34,756 nucleotides of DNA from JANMDU01 sp043755865 (lineage in GTDB: Bacteria > Pseudomonadota > Gammaproteobacteria > Burkholderiales > Burkholderiaceae_C): positions 1 through 34,756 of the forward strand of contig JAYUSD010000235.1 of NCBI GenBank assembly GCA_043755865.1, in the 5' to 3' direction. The notes below the pieces were generated by a model. It saw nothing but the letters and a program-made list of their open reading frames with translations, was not told where the DNA came from and ran no database searches. The translations under genes were made by a program, and so were the position numbers. Each line of letters starts with the position of its first letter. Position 1 is the stretch's first letter. This document shows, in pieces, positions 24,883-32,374 of this stretch.

Positions 24883-24943
24883 ATGCTACTAAATTAGGAG
24901 CGTATTGCGTAATAATGGCGTGCAATGGCGCTTTAAAAAGATG
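24883..24943 (+). repeat. Dispersed repeat, copy D (murC-ddl gap; supplies the likely ddl start codon)
   Basis: A shorter and more diverged copy of about 61 nt. ATGCTACTAAATTAGGAGC matches copy C at most positions; ATTGCG, ATGGCG, GGCG and CTTTAAAAAGATG follow. Its final ATG (24941-24943) is the best ddl start codon. The in-frame TTG at 24905 that would extend ddl lies within the repeat. Confidence 0.55.
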
Positions 24944-25888
24944 AGCAAATTCGGAAAAATCGCAGTGTTGTTTGGTGGCACCTCCGCTGAGAGGGAAGTC
25001 TCGCTCATGTCTGGGAAGGGCGTGTTGGCGGCTTTAACTTCGCGCGGCATTGATGCACACGCGTTTGACCCTGCTGAGCGAGACCTCTCTGATTTGAAGA
25101 AAGAAGGCTTTGCAAGCTGCTTTATTGCGCTGCATGGTCGCCAAGGTGAAGACGGTACGGTGCAAGGTGCACTCGAATTGCTCGGCATACCGTATACCGG
25201 CTCGGGCGTGATGGCCTCCAGCGTGGCGATTGATAAGGTGATGACGAAACGCATTTGGCGCTTTGAAGGCTTGCCTACACCCGATTGGCGCATGGTATCG
25301 AGCGGCCAAGAAACACGCGATGCATTTGCTGCTCTGGCTGCGCCCGGCCAGCCGATGATTGTCAAACCTGCGCGCGAGGGGTCGACCATTGGTTTGGCCA
25401 AAGTCACCGAAGCCGCGCAATGCGATGCGGCCTACCAGCTCGCCTCCAAGCACGATGATTTGGTGTTGTGCGAGCAGTTTATCCATGGTGATGAAGTGAC
25501 TTGCCCGATCATGGGCGCAGGCGCGAGCGCCCGCGCTCTGCCGGTGATCCGTATCGTCGCGCCCGACGGCAATTATGACTATCACAACTAGTATTTTGGT
25601 GAAGAGACGAAGTACATCGTGCCGTGCGGTTTGCCCTCCGGCGAAGAAGAAGCAATTCAAAAAATTGCTTTGCAAGCTTATCGCACGCTAGGCTGCCGGG
25701 GCTGGTCTCGGGTGGATGTGATGATTGATGGCCGCACGCGCAAACCGTATTTGCTGGAGATCAACACCTCGCCGGGCATGACAGGCCACTCGCTCGTGCC
25801 GATCTCGGCTCGCGCGGCGGGAATCAGCTATGAGCAGCTTTGCGTCGATGTGCTCACATTAGCCACATTGGATGGGGCGCGCACATGA
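24941..25888 (+). pseudogene. ddl: D-alanine--D-alanine ligase with an in-frame amber stop
   Basis: Ddl joins two D-alanines for MurF. The frame from ATG 24941 to TGA 25888 is continuous except for TAG at 25589-25591 (codon 217). Upstream it encodes the N-terminal and central ATP-grasp parts (IAVLFGGTSAEREVSLMSG, ALHGRQGEDGTVQG, VKPAREGSTIGLAK). Downstream it encodes TKY, then SRVDVMIDG and the Mg-binding LEINTSPGMTGHS. The full length of about 315 codons fits the family. The TAG replaces the lysine just before the omega-loop tyrosine (E. coli DdlB K215-Y216 by my alignment), as expected from one AAG-to-TAG change. As written, translation gives a truncated, inactive protein. It may be a real nonsense mutation, a sequencing error or a readthrough site. 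The stop overlaps ftsQ as ATGA. An alternative start is TTG 24905. Confidence 0.9.
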
Positions 25889-26709
25889 ACATGGCCGCCG
25901 GCAGACACAACATGGATGACAGCGCAATGCCTGCGCTACCGATGGACGTGCGTCTCATGAACGTTGCTGCCCTCGTTTTAGGCGCAGTAGCTTGTGTGGT
26001 GGCGCTTGGCTTAGCGCTGCGCTGGGCGCTGGCGCATCCCGTGTTTGCCGTCTCGCGCATTGTGGTGGGTGGCGATACCGCGCATCACAATGATCTGACG
26101 CTCAAGGCCAATGTAGGCGGGCGTATCAGCGGAAATTTCTTCACATTGGATTTGGCGCAAGCGCGCGGCGTATTTGAATCTGTGTCGTGGGTGCGCCGCG
26201 CCACCGTGCGCCGCGAGTTTCCCAATCGATTGCGCGTCACTTTGCAAGAGCATCGCAGCACGGGCTTTTGGGGCGCAGACAGTGAATCACGCATGGTCAA
26301 TAGTTTTGGTGAAGTATTTGAAGCCAATGCGGGCGACACGGAAACAGATGAGCTGCCGCGCTTGGTGGGCGCCGATGGTCAGTCCGTTGTTGTGTTGGCC
26401 ATGTATCGCCAACTTGCCAAGCTGATGCAGCCGCTGGACGCGGTGGTGGAGCAGTTGGAACTGAGCGCGCGTGGTGGATGGCGCATGCGCCTAGACAGCG
26501 GTGCATTGATCGAGCTGGGTCGAGGCAGTGAATCGCAAGTGCTGATGCGGCTACAAAAGTTTTTGGCAACGCAGAGTCAGGTTTTGGCTTCTTACCAGCG
26601 CTCCAGTTTGGATCAGGTGGAATCGGTGGATTTGCGCAATGGAGAAGGCTATGCCATTCGTTTGCGCGGTGTGTCTACCGTCGCGGCAGCACCTACAGAT
26701 AAGAAATAA
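25885..26709 (+). CDS. ftsQ: Cell division protein FtsQ
   Basis: FtsQ is the bitopic divisome scaffold that binds FtsB and FtsL. The 274-residue product has a cytoplasmic N-terminus of about 24 residues, one membrane helix (about 25-48), a POTRA domain beginning FAVSRIVVGGDTAHHN and a beta domain containing VNSFGEVFEANAG and SVDLRNGEGYAIRL. ATG 25885 overlaps the ddl stop as ATGA, which is why it was preferred over the upstream in-frame 25840. Because of this coupling, the premature stop in ddl could lower FtsQ translation. Confidence 0.94.
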   Translation: MNMAAGRHNMDDSAMPALPMDVRLMNVAALVLGAVACVVALGLALRWALAHPVFAVSRIVVGGDTAHHNDLTLKANVGGRISGNFFTLDLAQARGVFESVSWVRRATVRREFPNRLRVTLQEHRSTGFWGADSESRMVNSFGEVFEANAGDTETDELPRLVGADGQSVVVLAMYRQLAKLMQPLDAVVEQLELSARGGWRMRLDSGALIELGRGSESQVLMRLQKFLATQSQVLASYQRSSLDQVESVDLRNGEGYAIRLRGVSTVAAAPTDKK

Positions 26710-26717
26710 AGGCAAAG

Positions 26718-27947
26718 ATGGCAAAAGAATACAAAGATCTCGTCGTCGGCTTAGACATTGGAACATCCAAGGTGATGGTGGTGGTGGCCGAGGTGCTGGC
26801 CGGCGGCGAGTTGAAGCTGGCCGGCTTGGGTATCGCGCCGGGCAATGGCTTAAAGCGTGGCGTCGTGGTTAACATTGATGCCACAGTTCATAGCATTCAA
26901 CAGGCTTTGAGAGAGGCTGAGTTGATGGCCGATTGCAAGATCAGCCGCGTCTACACAGGCATCACAGGCAGCCACATTCGCGGTATCAACTCGAGCGGAA
27001 TGGTGGCTGTAAAAGACCGTGAAGTCACTGCGGCAGATGTGGCGCGCGTGGTGGAAACCGCAAAAGCCATCAACATTTCTACAGACCAGCGACTGCTGTT
27101 GGTCGAACCACAAGAATTTATCATTGACGGGCAAGATGTACGCGAGCCCATCGGCATGAGCGGCATTCGCTTGGAAGCCAAGATTCACTTGGTCACGGGC
27201 GCGCAAAGTGCGGCAGAAAACATCATCAAATGTGTGCGCCGCTGCGGCTTAGAAGTCGAGCAGCTCATGCTCAATCCCCATGCATCTAGCAAAGCTGTGC
27301 TCACTGAAGACGAAAAAGATTTGGGTGTGGTGATGGTCGATATTGGTGCTGGCACGACCGATGTCGCGATTTTTACAGGTGGAGCGATCCGCCATACGGC
27401 AGTGATCCCAATTGCTGGCGATTTGATCACGAGCGATATCGCGATGGCGCTGCGCACGCCAACAAAGGATGCTGAAGAGATCAAGGTCGAGAGCGGTTAT
27501 GCCAAGCAACTGTTGGCTGATTCGCAAGCGCAGGTGGAGGTGCCGGGCTTGGGTGACCGTGCGCCGCGCATGCTCGGCAAACAGGCTTTGGCTGGGGTGA
27601 TTGAGCCACGCGTGGAAGAGATTTATCAGCTGGTACTCCAAGTTATTCGTGAATCGGGATATGAAGAGGTTTTGTCGTCTGGCATCGTGATTACGGGCGG
27701 TAGTGCGGTGATGCCGGGCATGGTGGAACTGGGTGAGGATATTTTTCTCAAGCCCGTACGCCGAGGCTTACCGCAATACAGCGCCGCATTGGCCGATATG
27801 GTCGCGCAGCCACGCGCAGCCACGGTGATGGGTTTGTTAGAAGAGGCGCGCATGGCGCGCATGCGCGGCTACAAAGTGGCGCAAAAGAGCGGCTCGGTGC
27901 AGACCGCTTTTTCGCGCTTCAAAGACTTCGTGGTGGGGAATTTTTAA
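26718..27947 (+). CDS. ftsA: Cell division protein FtsA
   Basis: FtsA is the actin-like ATPase that tethers FtsZ to the membrane and recruits later divisome proteins. The 409-residue protein shows VGLDIGTSKVMVVVAE (phosphate 1), the SHIRGINSSG segment of the 1C domain, MVDIGAGTTDVAIF (phosphate 2), ITGGSAVMPG (adenosine motif) and a C-terminal amphipathic membrane-targeting helix (TAFSRFKDFVVGNF). It starts 8 nt after ftsQ. Full length. Confidence 0.96.
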   Translation: MAKEYKDLVVGLDIGTSKVMVVVAEVLAGGELKLAGLGIAPGNGLKRGVVVNIDATVHSIQQALREAELMADCKISRVYTGITGSHIRGINSSGMVAVKDREVTAADVARVVETAKAINISTDQRLLLVEPQEFIIDGQDVREPIGMSGIRLEAKIHLVTGAQSAAENIIKCVRRCGLEVEQLMLNPHASSKAVLTEDEKDLGVVMVDIGAGTTDVAIFTGGAIRHTAVIPIAGDLITSDIAMALRTPTKDAEEIKVESGYAKQLLADSQAQVEVPGLGDRAPRMLGKQALAGVIEPRVEEIYQLVLQVIRESGYEEVLSSGIVITGGSAVMPGMVELGEDIFLKPVRRGLPQYSAALADMVAQPRAATVMGLLEEARMARMRGYKVAQKSGSVQTAFSRFKDFVVGNF

Positions 27948-27949
27948 AC

Positions 27950-28039
27950 ATGTTCAAAAAGCTCTTTTCCCTGAGCGCTGGCCCGCCGCGCTTGCCCGGC
28001 ATCCATCGCAAACAAGATATTTACCTCGCTGCAATTTAA
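27950..28039 (+). CDS. Possible 29-residue ORF between ftsA and ftsZ
   Basis: An ATG two bases after the ftsA stop opens a 29-codon frame ending in TAA at 28037-28039. The peptide starts MFKKLFSLSAGPPR and is basic with no membrane helix. There is no good Shine-Dalgarno (GGGGA lies about 11 nt away), but translation could be coupled to ftsA termination. The 129-bp ftsA-ftsZ gap also holds a weak promoter-like pair, TTGCCC (27992-27997) and GATATT (28016-28021), which would serve ftsZ. This may be only spacer sequence. Confidence 0.2.
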   Translation: MFKKLFSLSAGPPRLPGIHRKQDIYLAAI

Positions 28040-28076
28040 ACAACCGTACACACAACCAAACTGAAGGAGAACGAAA

Positions 28077-29312
28077 ATGGGCATTGAAATGATCGAAGTG
28101 GAAGAATTTAACCAAGGCACGCAAATTAAAGTGATCGGCGTGGGCGGCGGCGGCGGCAACGCTGTTGAGCACATGATCAGCTGCAACGTGCAAGGCGTGG
28201 AATTTGTGACGGCCAACACCGACGCGCAAGCACTTGCGCGCAGCGCGGCACACAAAACCATTCAGTTAGGTACTTCTGGCTTAGGGGCTGGTAGCAAGCC
28301 AGACAAAGGCCGCGATAGCGCACAAAGCGCGGAAGATGAGATCCGCAGCGCGATTGATGGCGCGCATATGCTCTTCATTACCGCTGGCATGGGCGGCGGC
28401 ACAGGCACAGGCGCTGCGCCAGTGATTGCTCGCGTGGCGCGCGAGATGGGTATTCTCACCGTGGGCGTGGTAACTAAGCCCTTTGAGTTTGAAGGCGCAC
28501 GGCGCATGAGCAACGCAGACGCTGGCTTGGCTGAGTTAGAGGCCAATGTCGATTCGCTGATCGTCGTTCTTAACGAGAAGTTGCTCGAAGTCTTGGGCGA
28601 TGATGTGACGCAAGACGAAGCCTTTGCGCATGCGAATGATGTACTCAAGAACGCAGTCGGCGGTATCGCAGAGATCATCAATGTGCCCGGCCATGTGAAC
28701 GTGGACTTTGAAGACGTGCGCACCGTGATGGGCGAGCCAGGCAAAGCGATGATGGGCACGGCAGCGGCCAATGGCCCTGATCGCGCCCGCATTGCAGCCG
28801 AGCAAGCCGTCGCCTGCCCGTTGTTGGAAGGCATTGATCTGTCTGGCGCAAAGGGCGTACTGGTACTGATTACCGCAGCCAAGGGTTCGCTTAAATTAAG
28901 CGAATCCAAGTTGGCGATGAACACAATCCGCGCTTACGCTTCACCCGATGCGCACGTGATCTACGGCACGGCTTACGACGATAATTTGGGTGACAACATC
29001 CGCGTGACTGTGGTGGCCACAGGCCTGTCGCGTCAAGGCGCGCGCCGCACCGCGCCGCCGATGCAAGTCGTTCGCACCGGGACAGACGATGCGTTTGGCG
29101 CGCCGATGATTCCCACGGTGAGCCAAGTGGTGGGGCAAAGCCCAGCAAATGGCGTCTTAGGCATGGGTCAAGCCAGCGGCTACGGCGGTGTGGATATTCC
29201 CAGTGTGTGGCGCACCAATCGCACGCAAGCCACTGCCAAGGTGGATGCGCTCTCAGCTGGCGGCATGGATGATTTGGAAATCCCAGCGTTTTTGCGTAAG
29301 CAAGCGGATTGA
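28077..29312 (+). CDS. ftsZ: Cell division GTPase FtsZ
   Basis: FtsZ is the tubulin-like GTPase that forms the cytokinetic ring. The 411-residue protein has KVIGVGGGGGNAVEHM, the tubulin signature GGGTGTG (about 106-112), the T7 loop NVDFEDVRTVM, a variable linker (about 320-395) and the conserved C-terminal peptide DDLEIPAFLRKQ that binds FtsA and ZipA. AAGGAGAA before ATG 28077 is the strongest ribosome-binding site in the cluster, fitting the high cellular level of FtsZ. A strong terminator follows. Confidence 0.97.
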   Translation: MGIEMIEVEEFNQGTQIKVIGVGGGGGNAVEHMISCNVQGVEFVTANTDAQALARSAAHKTIQLGTSGLGAGSKPDKGRDSAQSAEDEIRSAIDGAHMLFITAGMGGGTGTGAAPVIARVAREMGILTVGVVTKPFEFEGARRMSNADAGLAELEANVDSLIVVLNEKLLEVLGDDVTQDEAFAHANDVLKNAVGGIAEIINVPGHVNVDFEDVRTVMGEPGKAMMGTAAANGPDRARIAAEQAVACPLLEGIDLSGAKGVLVLITAAKGSLKLSESKLAMNTIRAYASPDAHVIYGTAYDDNLGDNIRVTVVATGLSRQGARRTAPPMQVVRTGTDDAFGAPMIPTVSQVVGQSPANGVLGMGQASGYGGVDIPSVWRTNRTQATAKVDALSAGGMDDLEIPAFLRKQAD

Positions 29313-29347
29313 TCGCCGCACTTTAAGGCGCTTCTTTTTTGCAGTGA

Positions 29348-29388
29348 ATCAAGGCGCGGGGTTAGGTCCCCGCGCCTTGATGCTTTTT
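29348..29388 (+). terminator. Strong Rho-independent terminator after ftsZ
   Basis: A perfect 14-bp GC-rich stem (29348-29361 with 29368-29381; core GGCGCGGGG / CCCCGCGCC) has a 6-nt loop, TTAGGT, and is followed by TTTTT (29384-29388). It should end the dcw transcript. lpxC begins only 19 nt past the T-run. Confidence 0.92.
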
Positions 29389-29394
29389 GTCTAC

Positions 29395-29406
29395 TAGAAT
29401 TGACTT
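29395..29406 (+). promoter_or_regulatory. Candidate -10 element directly before lpxC
   Basis: TAGAAT (29395-29400), five of six to consensus, ends 6 nt before the GTG of lpxC. Any -35 would fall inside the ftsZ terminator stem, and none looks good. No Shine-Dalgarno is visible. It fits the leaderless-start pattern seen at three other genes in the window. Confidence 0.35.
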
Positions 29407-30339
29407 GTGTTGTTACAAAGAACCATCAAATCGCTTGTCAAAGCCACCGGCGTGGGAGTGCACAGCGGCCAACGCGTTGAGCTTTGTTTGCGACCTGCTG
29501 CGGCCGATACCGGCATTGTCTTTCGCCGCATTGATTTGGCTGACCCGGTAGACATCCCGGTCAACAGTGTTGCGGTCACCGATACGCGCATGGCCACCAG
29601 TATCAGCGCGCCTTCGCAGCCGCAAATTCGTGTGCAAACGATTGAACATTTGTTGTCTGCTTGTTCGGGCTTGGGCATCGACAATCTTTATATCGACATC
29701 ACTGCCGAAGAGGTGCCGATTTTGGATGGCTCTTCGTCTTCATTTGTGTTCCTGCTGCAAAGCGCCGGCGTTGTGACCCAAAATTCTTCTAAGCGCTTTG
29801 TGCGTGTATTGCAGCCGGTGGAGGTGCGTCAAGGTGAAGGTGAGCAACTCAAGTGGGCAAGACTCTCACCGTTCGAGGGCTTCAAACTAAGCTTTGAAAT
29901 TGAGTTTGACCATCCTGCCGTTGACGCGACGGGGCAAGCTGTGGAGTTCGATCTGTCTACAGGCAATTACGCACGAGATATTGCCCGCGCTCGCACGTTT
30001 GGTTTTACCAAAGACGTTGAAACATTGCGAGCACGAGGCTTGGGGCTGGGCGGCGGACTTGACAACGCGATCGTGATGGACGATTACAAGGTGCTCAACA
30101 GCGGCGGCCTGCGTTATGACGATGAATTTGTCAAACACAAGATATTGGATGCGATGGGCGACTTGTATTGTTTGGGTAAGCCTTTGCTCGCAGCATATTC
30201 CGCTTTTCGCTCGGGCCATGCAATGAACAACTTATTGCTGCGCGAACTCCTCTCGCGCCCGGATGCGTATGAAGTGGTCAGTTTTGATGATGAACGCCGA
30301 GCTCCAAGTGGTTTTGCGCGCATGTTGCCTGCTTGGTAG
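29407..30339 (+). CDS. lpxC: UDP-3-O-acyl-N-acetylglucosamine deacetylase LpxC
   Basis: LpxC is the zinc amidase for the committed step of lipid A synthesis, so the organism makes lipopolysaccharide. The 310-residue protein begins LLQRTIKSLVKATGVGVHSG, the standard N-terminus. It has TIEHLLSACSGLGIDN with the first zinc His, GLGLGGGLDNAIV, and DEFVKHKILDAMGDLY with the other zinc His and Asp. GTG 29407 is taken as start; TTG 29410 is an alternative. It lies 19 nt past the ftsZ terminator and needs its own promoter or readthrough. The stop TAG overlaps the next frame. Confidence 0.95.
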   Translation: MLLQRTIKSLVKATGVGVHSGQRVELCLRPAAADTGIVFRRIDLADPVDIPVNSVAVTDTRMATSISAPSQPQIRVQTIEHLLSACSGLGIDNLYIDITAEEVPILDGSSSSFVFLLQSAGVVTQNSSKRFVRVLQPVEVRQGEGEQLKWARLSPFEGFKLSFEIEFDHPAVDATGQAVEFDLSTGNYARDIARARTFGFTKDVETLRARGLGLGGGLDNAIVMDDYKVLNSGGLRYDDEFVKHKILDAMGDLYCLGKPLLAAYSAFRSGHAMNNLLLRELLSRPDAYEVVSFDDERRAPSGFARMLPAW

Positions 30340-32369
30340 AAAGCGAAGTAGCAGTGGTTGAAAATACAACAGCAATCAAGCCGATAGGGGCCAAGCCCAG
30401 AGTAACAACACAGGCGCGTTTGATTTTGCAAGACCCTTTGGCTTATGACCAAGCCACGCAGCCCGCGCTTCGAAGCAGCGCAGAAATGCTGGCTGAGCCT
30501 GTTGCAAACATGGAGCGCGAGAAAGCGCGGGAGCTTTGGGAAAGCATAAGCGTAGAGCCCGAAGTGGCGCAAGAGCGTCAAGCCGAGCGCAAGCGTTTGC
30601 TCGCGCGTGCAGACCAATTAGGGCGCGAGGCGATTGCAGCGAAAGCGCAAGCAGTCAAGTTAGAAGTCGAATTGTCTCGCGCACGCGACGAGCGCTTGAA
30701 TCATCCGTTGGTGTATGCCGGCGCAGCTGGGCTACTCGGCTTGGGCGCGCTGTGGTTTTTTGAGCGCCGCAAACGCATGCGCCTGCAAGACACTCAGCTG
30801 GATGCTTGGGCGCAAGCTCCCAGCCGGCCTGCTCACCAGCAAACTTCAGCGTCGCCCGGTCTCGTGTCTCAAGATCTGGCGTCAACGCAAGCTTTGAGCG
30901 ACCGACAGGCGACTGAGATATTTCCCGAGCTCAGCGATGCATCGTCGGTGTTTTCTTTAGAAGACTCACCAGATTTGGCGCAAGATTTCGCGACTGATTT
31001 ACTCGGGCTTGCGGAATCTCCTGCGCTTGCGTCTTCTGCAAACAGCCAAACGCTGGACAGAACGCCCATATTGCCTGATAAATCGGTAGCCATCACGCCG
31101 CACGTACCCAAGCAGGTTTTAGAGCCTGCGCCCGTGCCGCAACTGACGGACAAGCTCAACAAGCAACCGGTTTGGGCGCAGCCCGAGCCCGCGCCACTGC
31201 CTGAAAAAATCCTGCCTTCGCTTGCCAGCGGCGAAGAGTGGGTGCCCGCGACGGGGCAGACGCAAGACGGTGGCTTGCTGTCAATGTCCAAGCGCGTATG
31301 GGGCAATATGCTGCGCCGGCGTTCGCAGCGTGATGCACTGCCGTCTTCTCATTTGCCCACTGAGATCAGCGTCTCATCGCACCAAAGCAGCTTTACGCCC
31401 ACTTCATTCAAGCAGTCTTCTCTCAACCCATCCGAGCAGCACAATGATGCCACGCAGATGCTCTACGATGACGAGGCGCAATTGGCCTTTGAGCAAGAGT
31501 TGCTCGAGCAGCAGCTCAGCACCGATAGACCTGCCAGTTACAACCCAGATCAAGCCAATATTGATTTGCTCTCGCAAACCCGCATCACGCCGCAGCGCGG
31601 TGAAAGTGCGATGGAGCATCTGCTCGAGTTACGCACAGCCGTCAGTGGCCTGTGTGCGCTGGGGCGGCCTGAGGGCGCTGCCAAATTGCTGGAAGAACAC
31701 ATTGCTGCTGATCCAGGCACGTGTGCTTGGGCTTATTTGGAATACATGCACATCTGCGAGATGCTCAATCAGCGCGATGAATTTGAATCTACACGCAAGC
31801 GCTATCGCCAGCATTTCAATCGCATGGCGCCGTATTGGCACGAACCCAATTCCAATGTGCTTGGGCTTGACGGCTATGCGCGAGCGGCCAGCGAGCTGTG
31901 TGCCGTGTGGTCGCAAGGGCGAGACGCATCGTTTGCTGCGCTCGCTGCGTGGCTGGCCGGCCCGTTGCTCGGGCGCAAATTGGTGCAGTTGCCTGCTTAC
32001 CATGATCTGTTTGATTTGTATGAGCTGCTGGAATTTGTGGATGACCAGCCCAGCAGCGCGGCGCTCGAAAAAGTCGATCCAGCTTGGGCAGGCGCTTCTA
32101 TGTTTCCATCCAGCATGATGGTACCCACCTCACAATTGCGCCCGCTGGGCCAGAGCAGCGAGCCGGAGCAAGAGTTTGTGCCGACTGTCAGCCTGCTTGA
32201 TCTAGATTACGAATTTTCTAGCGATGTGACCTTGCAAGAACGCGAGGTAGCGCAATCCGAGAAAGCCGTGACGGTCGTGAAAACGGGTAACTTTTCTGTT
32301 GATTTCAATGTGGCAGGTACGCAGATGGGTGCGCTGTCTTCTCTTCCTGCCGAATTGGCGAAAAAGTAG
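30333..32369 (+). CDS. FimV-like single-pass membrane protein of unknown function
   Basis: I do not recognise this 678-residue protein with confidence. Residues 1-57 are unremarkable; 58-122 are a charged helix with coiled-coil character (EREKARELWE, ERQAERKRLLARADQ). A single membrane helix (about 124-143) is followed by ERRKRMR, so the C-terminal side should be cytoplasmic. A long low-complexity Ser/Pro/Gln/Ala region with acidic patches (about 160-410) follows. An alpha-helical, TPR-like domain then begins MEHLLELRTAVSGLCALGRPEGAAKLLEEHI. The layout of coiled coil, membrane helix, acidic linker and TPR recalls FimV/HubP polar landmark proteins, but there is no signal peptide and no LysM domain. 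The start is uncertain: TTG 30333 (overlapping lpxC) or GTG 30354. The next gene starts 5 nt after the stop. Confidence 0.6.
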   Translation: MVESEVAVVENTTAIKPIGAKPRVTTQARLILQDPLAYDQATQPALRSSAEMLAEPVANMEREKARELWESISVEPEVAQERQAERKRLLARADQLGREAIAAKAQAVKLEVELSRARDERLNHPLVYAGAAGLLGLGALWFFERRKRMRLQDTQLDAWAQAPSRPAHQQTSASPGLVSQDLASTQALSDRQATEIFPELSDASSVFSLEDSPDLAQDFATDLLGLAESPALASSANSQTLDRTPILPDKSVAITPHVPKQVLEPAPVPQLTDKLNKQPVWAQPEPAPLPEKILPSLASGEEWVPATGQTQDGGLLSMSKRVWGNMLRRRSQRDALPSSHLPTEISVSSHQSSFTPTSFKQSSLNPSEQHNDATQMLYDDEAQLAFEQELLEQQLSTDRPASYNPDQANIDLLSQTRITPQRGESAMEHLLELRTAVSGLCALGRPEGAAKLLEEHIAADPGTCAWAYLEYMHICEMLNQRDEFESTRKRYRQHFNRMAPYWHEPNSNVLGLDGYARAASELCAVWSQGRDASFAALAAWLAGPLLGRKLVQLPAYHDLFDLYELLEFVDDQPSSAALEKVDPAWAGASMFPSSMMVPTSQLRPLGQSSEPEQEFVPTVSLLDLDYEFSSDVTLQEREVAQSEKAVTVVKTGNFSVDFNVAGTQMGALSSLPAELAKK

Positions 32370-32374
32370 CTTGC

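Noticed and set aside
25589..25591. Genome-wide reassignment of TAG as an explanation for the ddl stop
   Set aside because: murF, mraY, murC, lpxC and the FimV-like gene all end in TAG at sensible positions, so TAG acts as a normal stop in this genome. Only local or partial readthrough remains possible.
25589..25618. Frameshift in ddl
   Set aside because: The two halves are in the same frame (25592 to 25619 is nine codons) and the intervening codons encode YFGEETKYI as in the family, so this is a single nonsense codon, not an indel.
28262..28924. 220-codon open frame antisense to ftsZ
   Set aside because: It mirrors the codon structure of ftsZ, is Ser/Ala-rich without recognisable motifs, and has no ribosome-binding site. 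Other long antisense frames (for example 33566-34216, 25034-25675, 10999-11685, 11747-12376, 9020-9643) were rejected for the same reason.
31222..32118. 298-codon frame overlapping the FimV-like gene on the same strand
   Set aside because: It has atypical Ser/Cys/Arg-rich composition and no start signal. The 30333-32369 frame is longer, tightly spaced with both neighbours and has a coherent domain layout.
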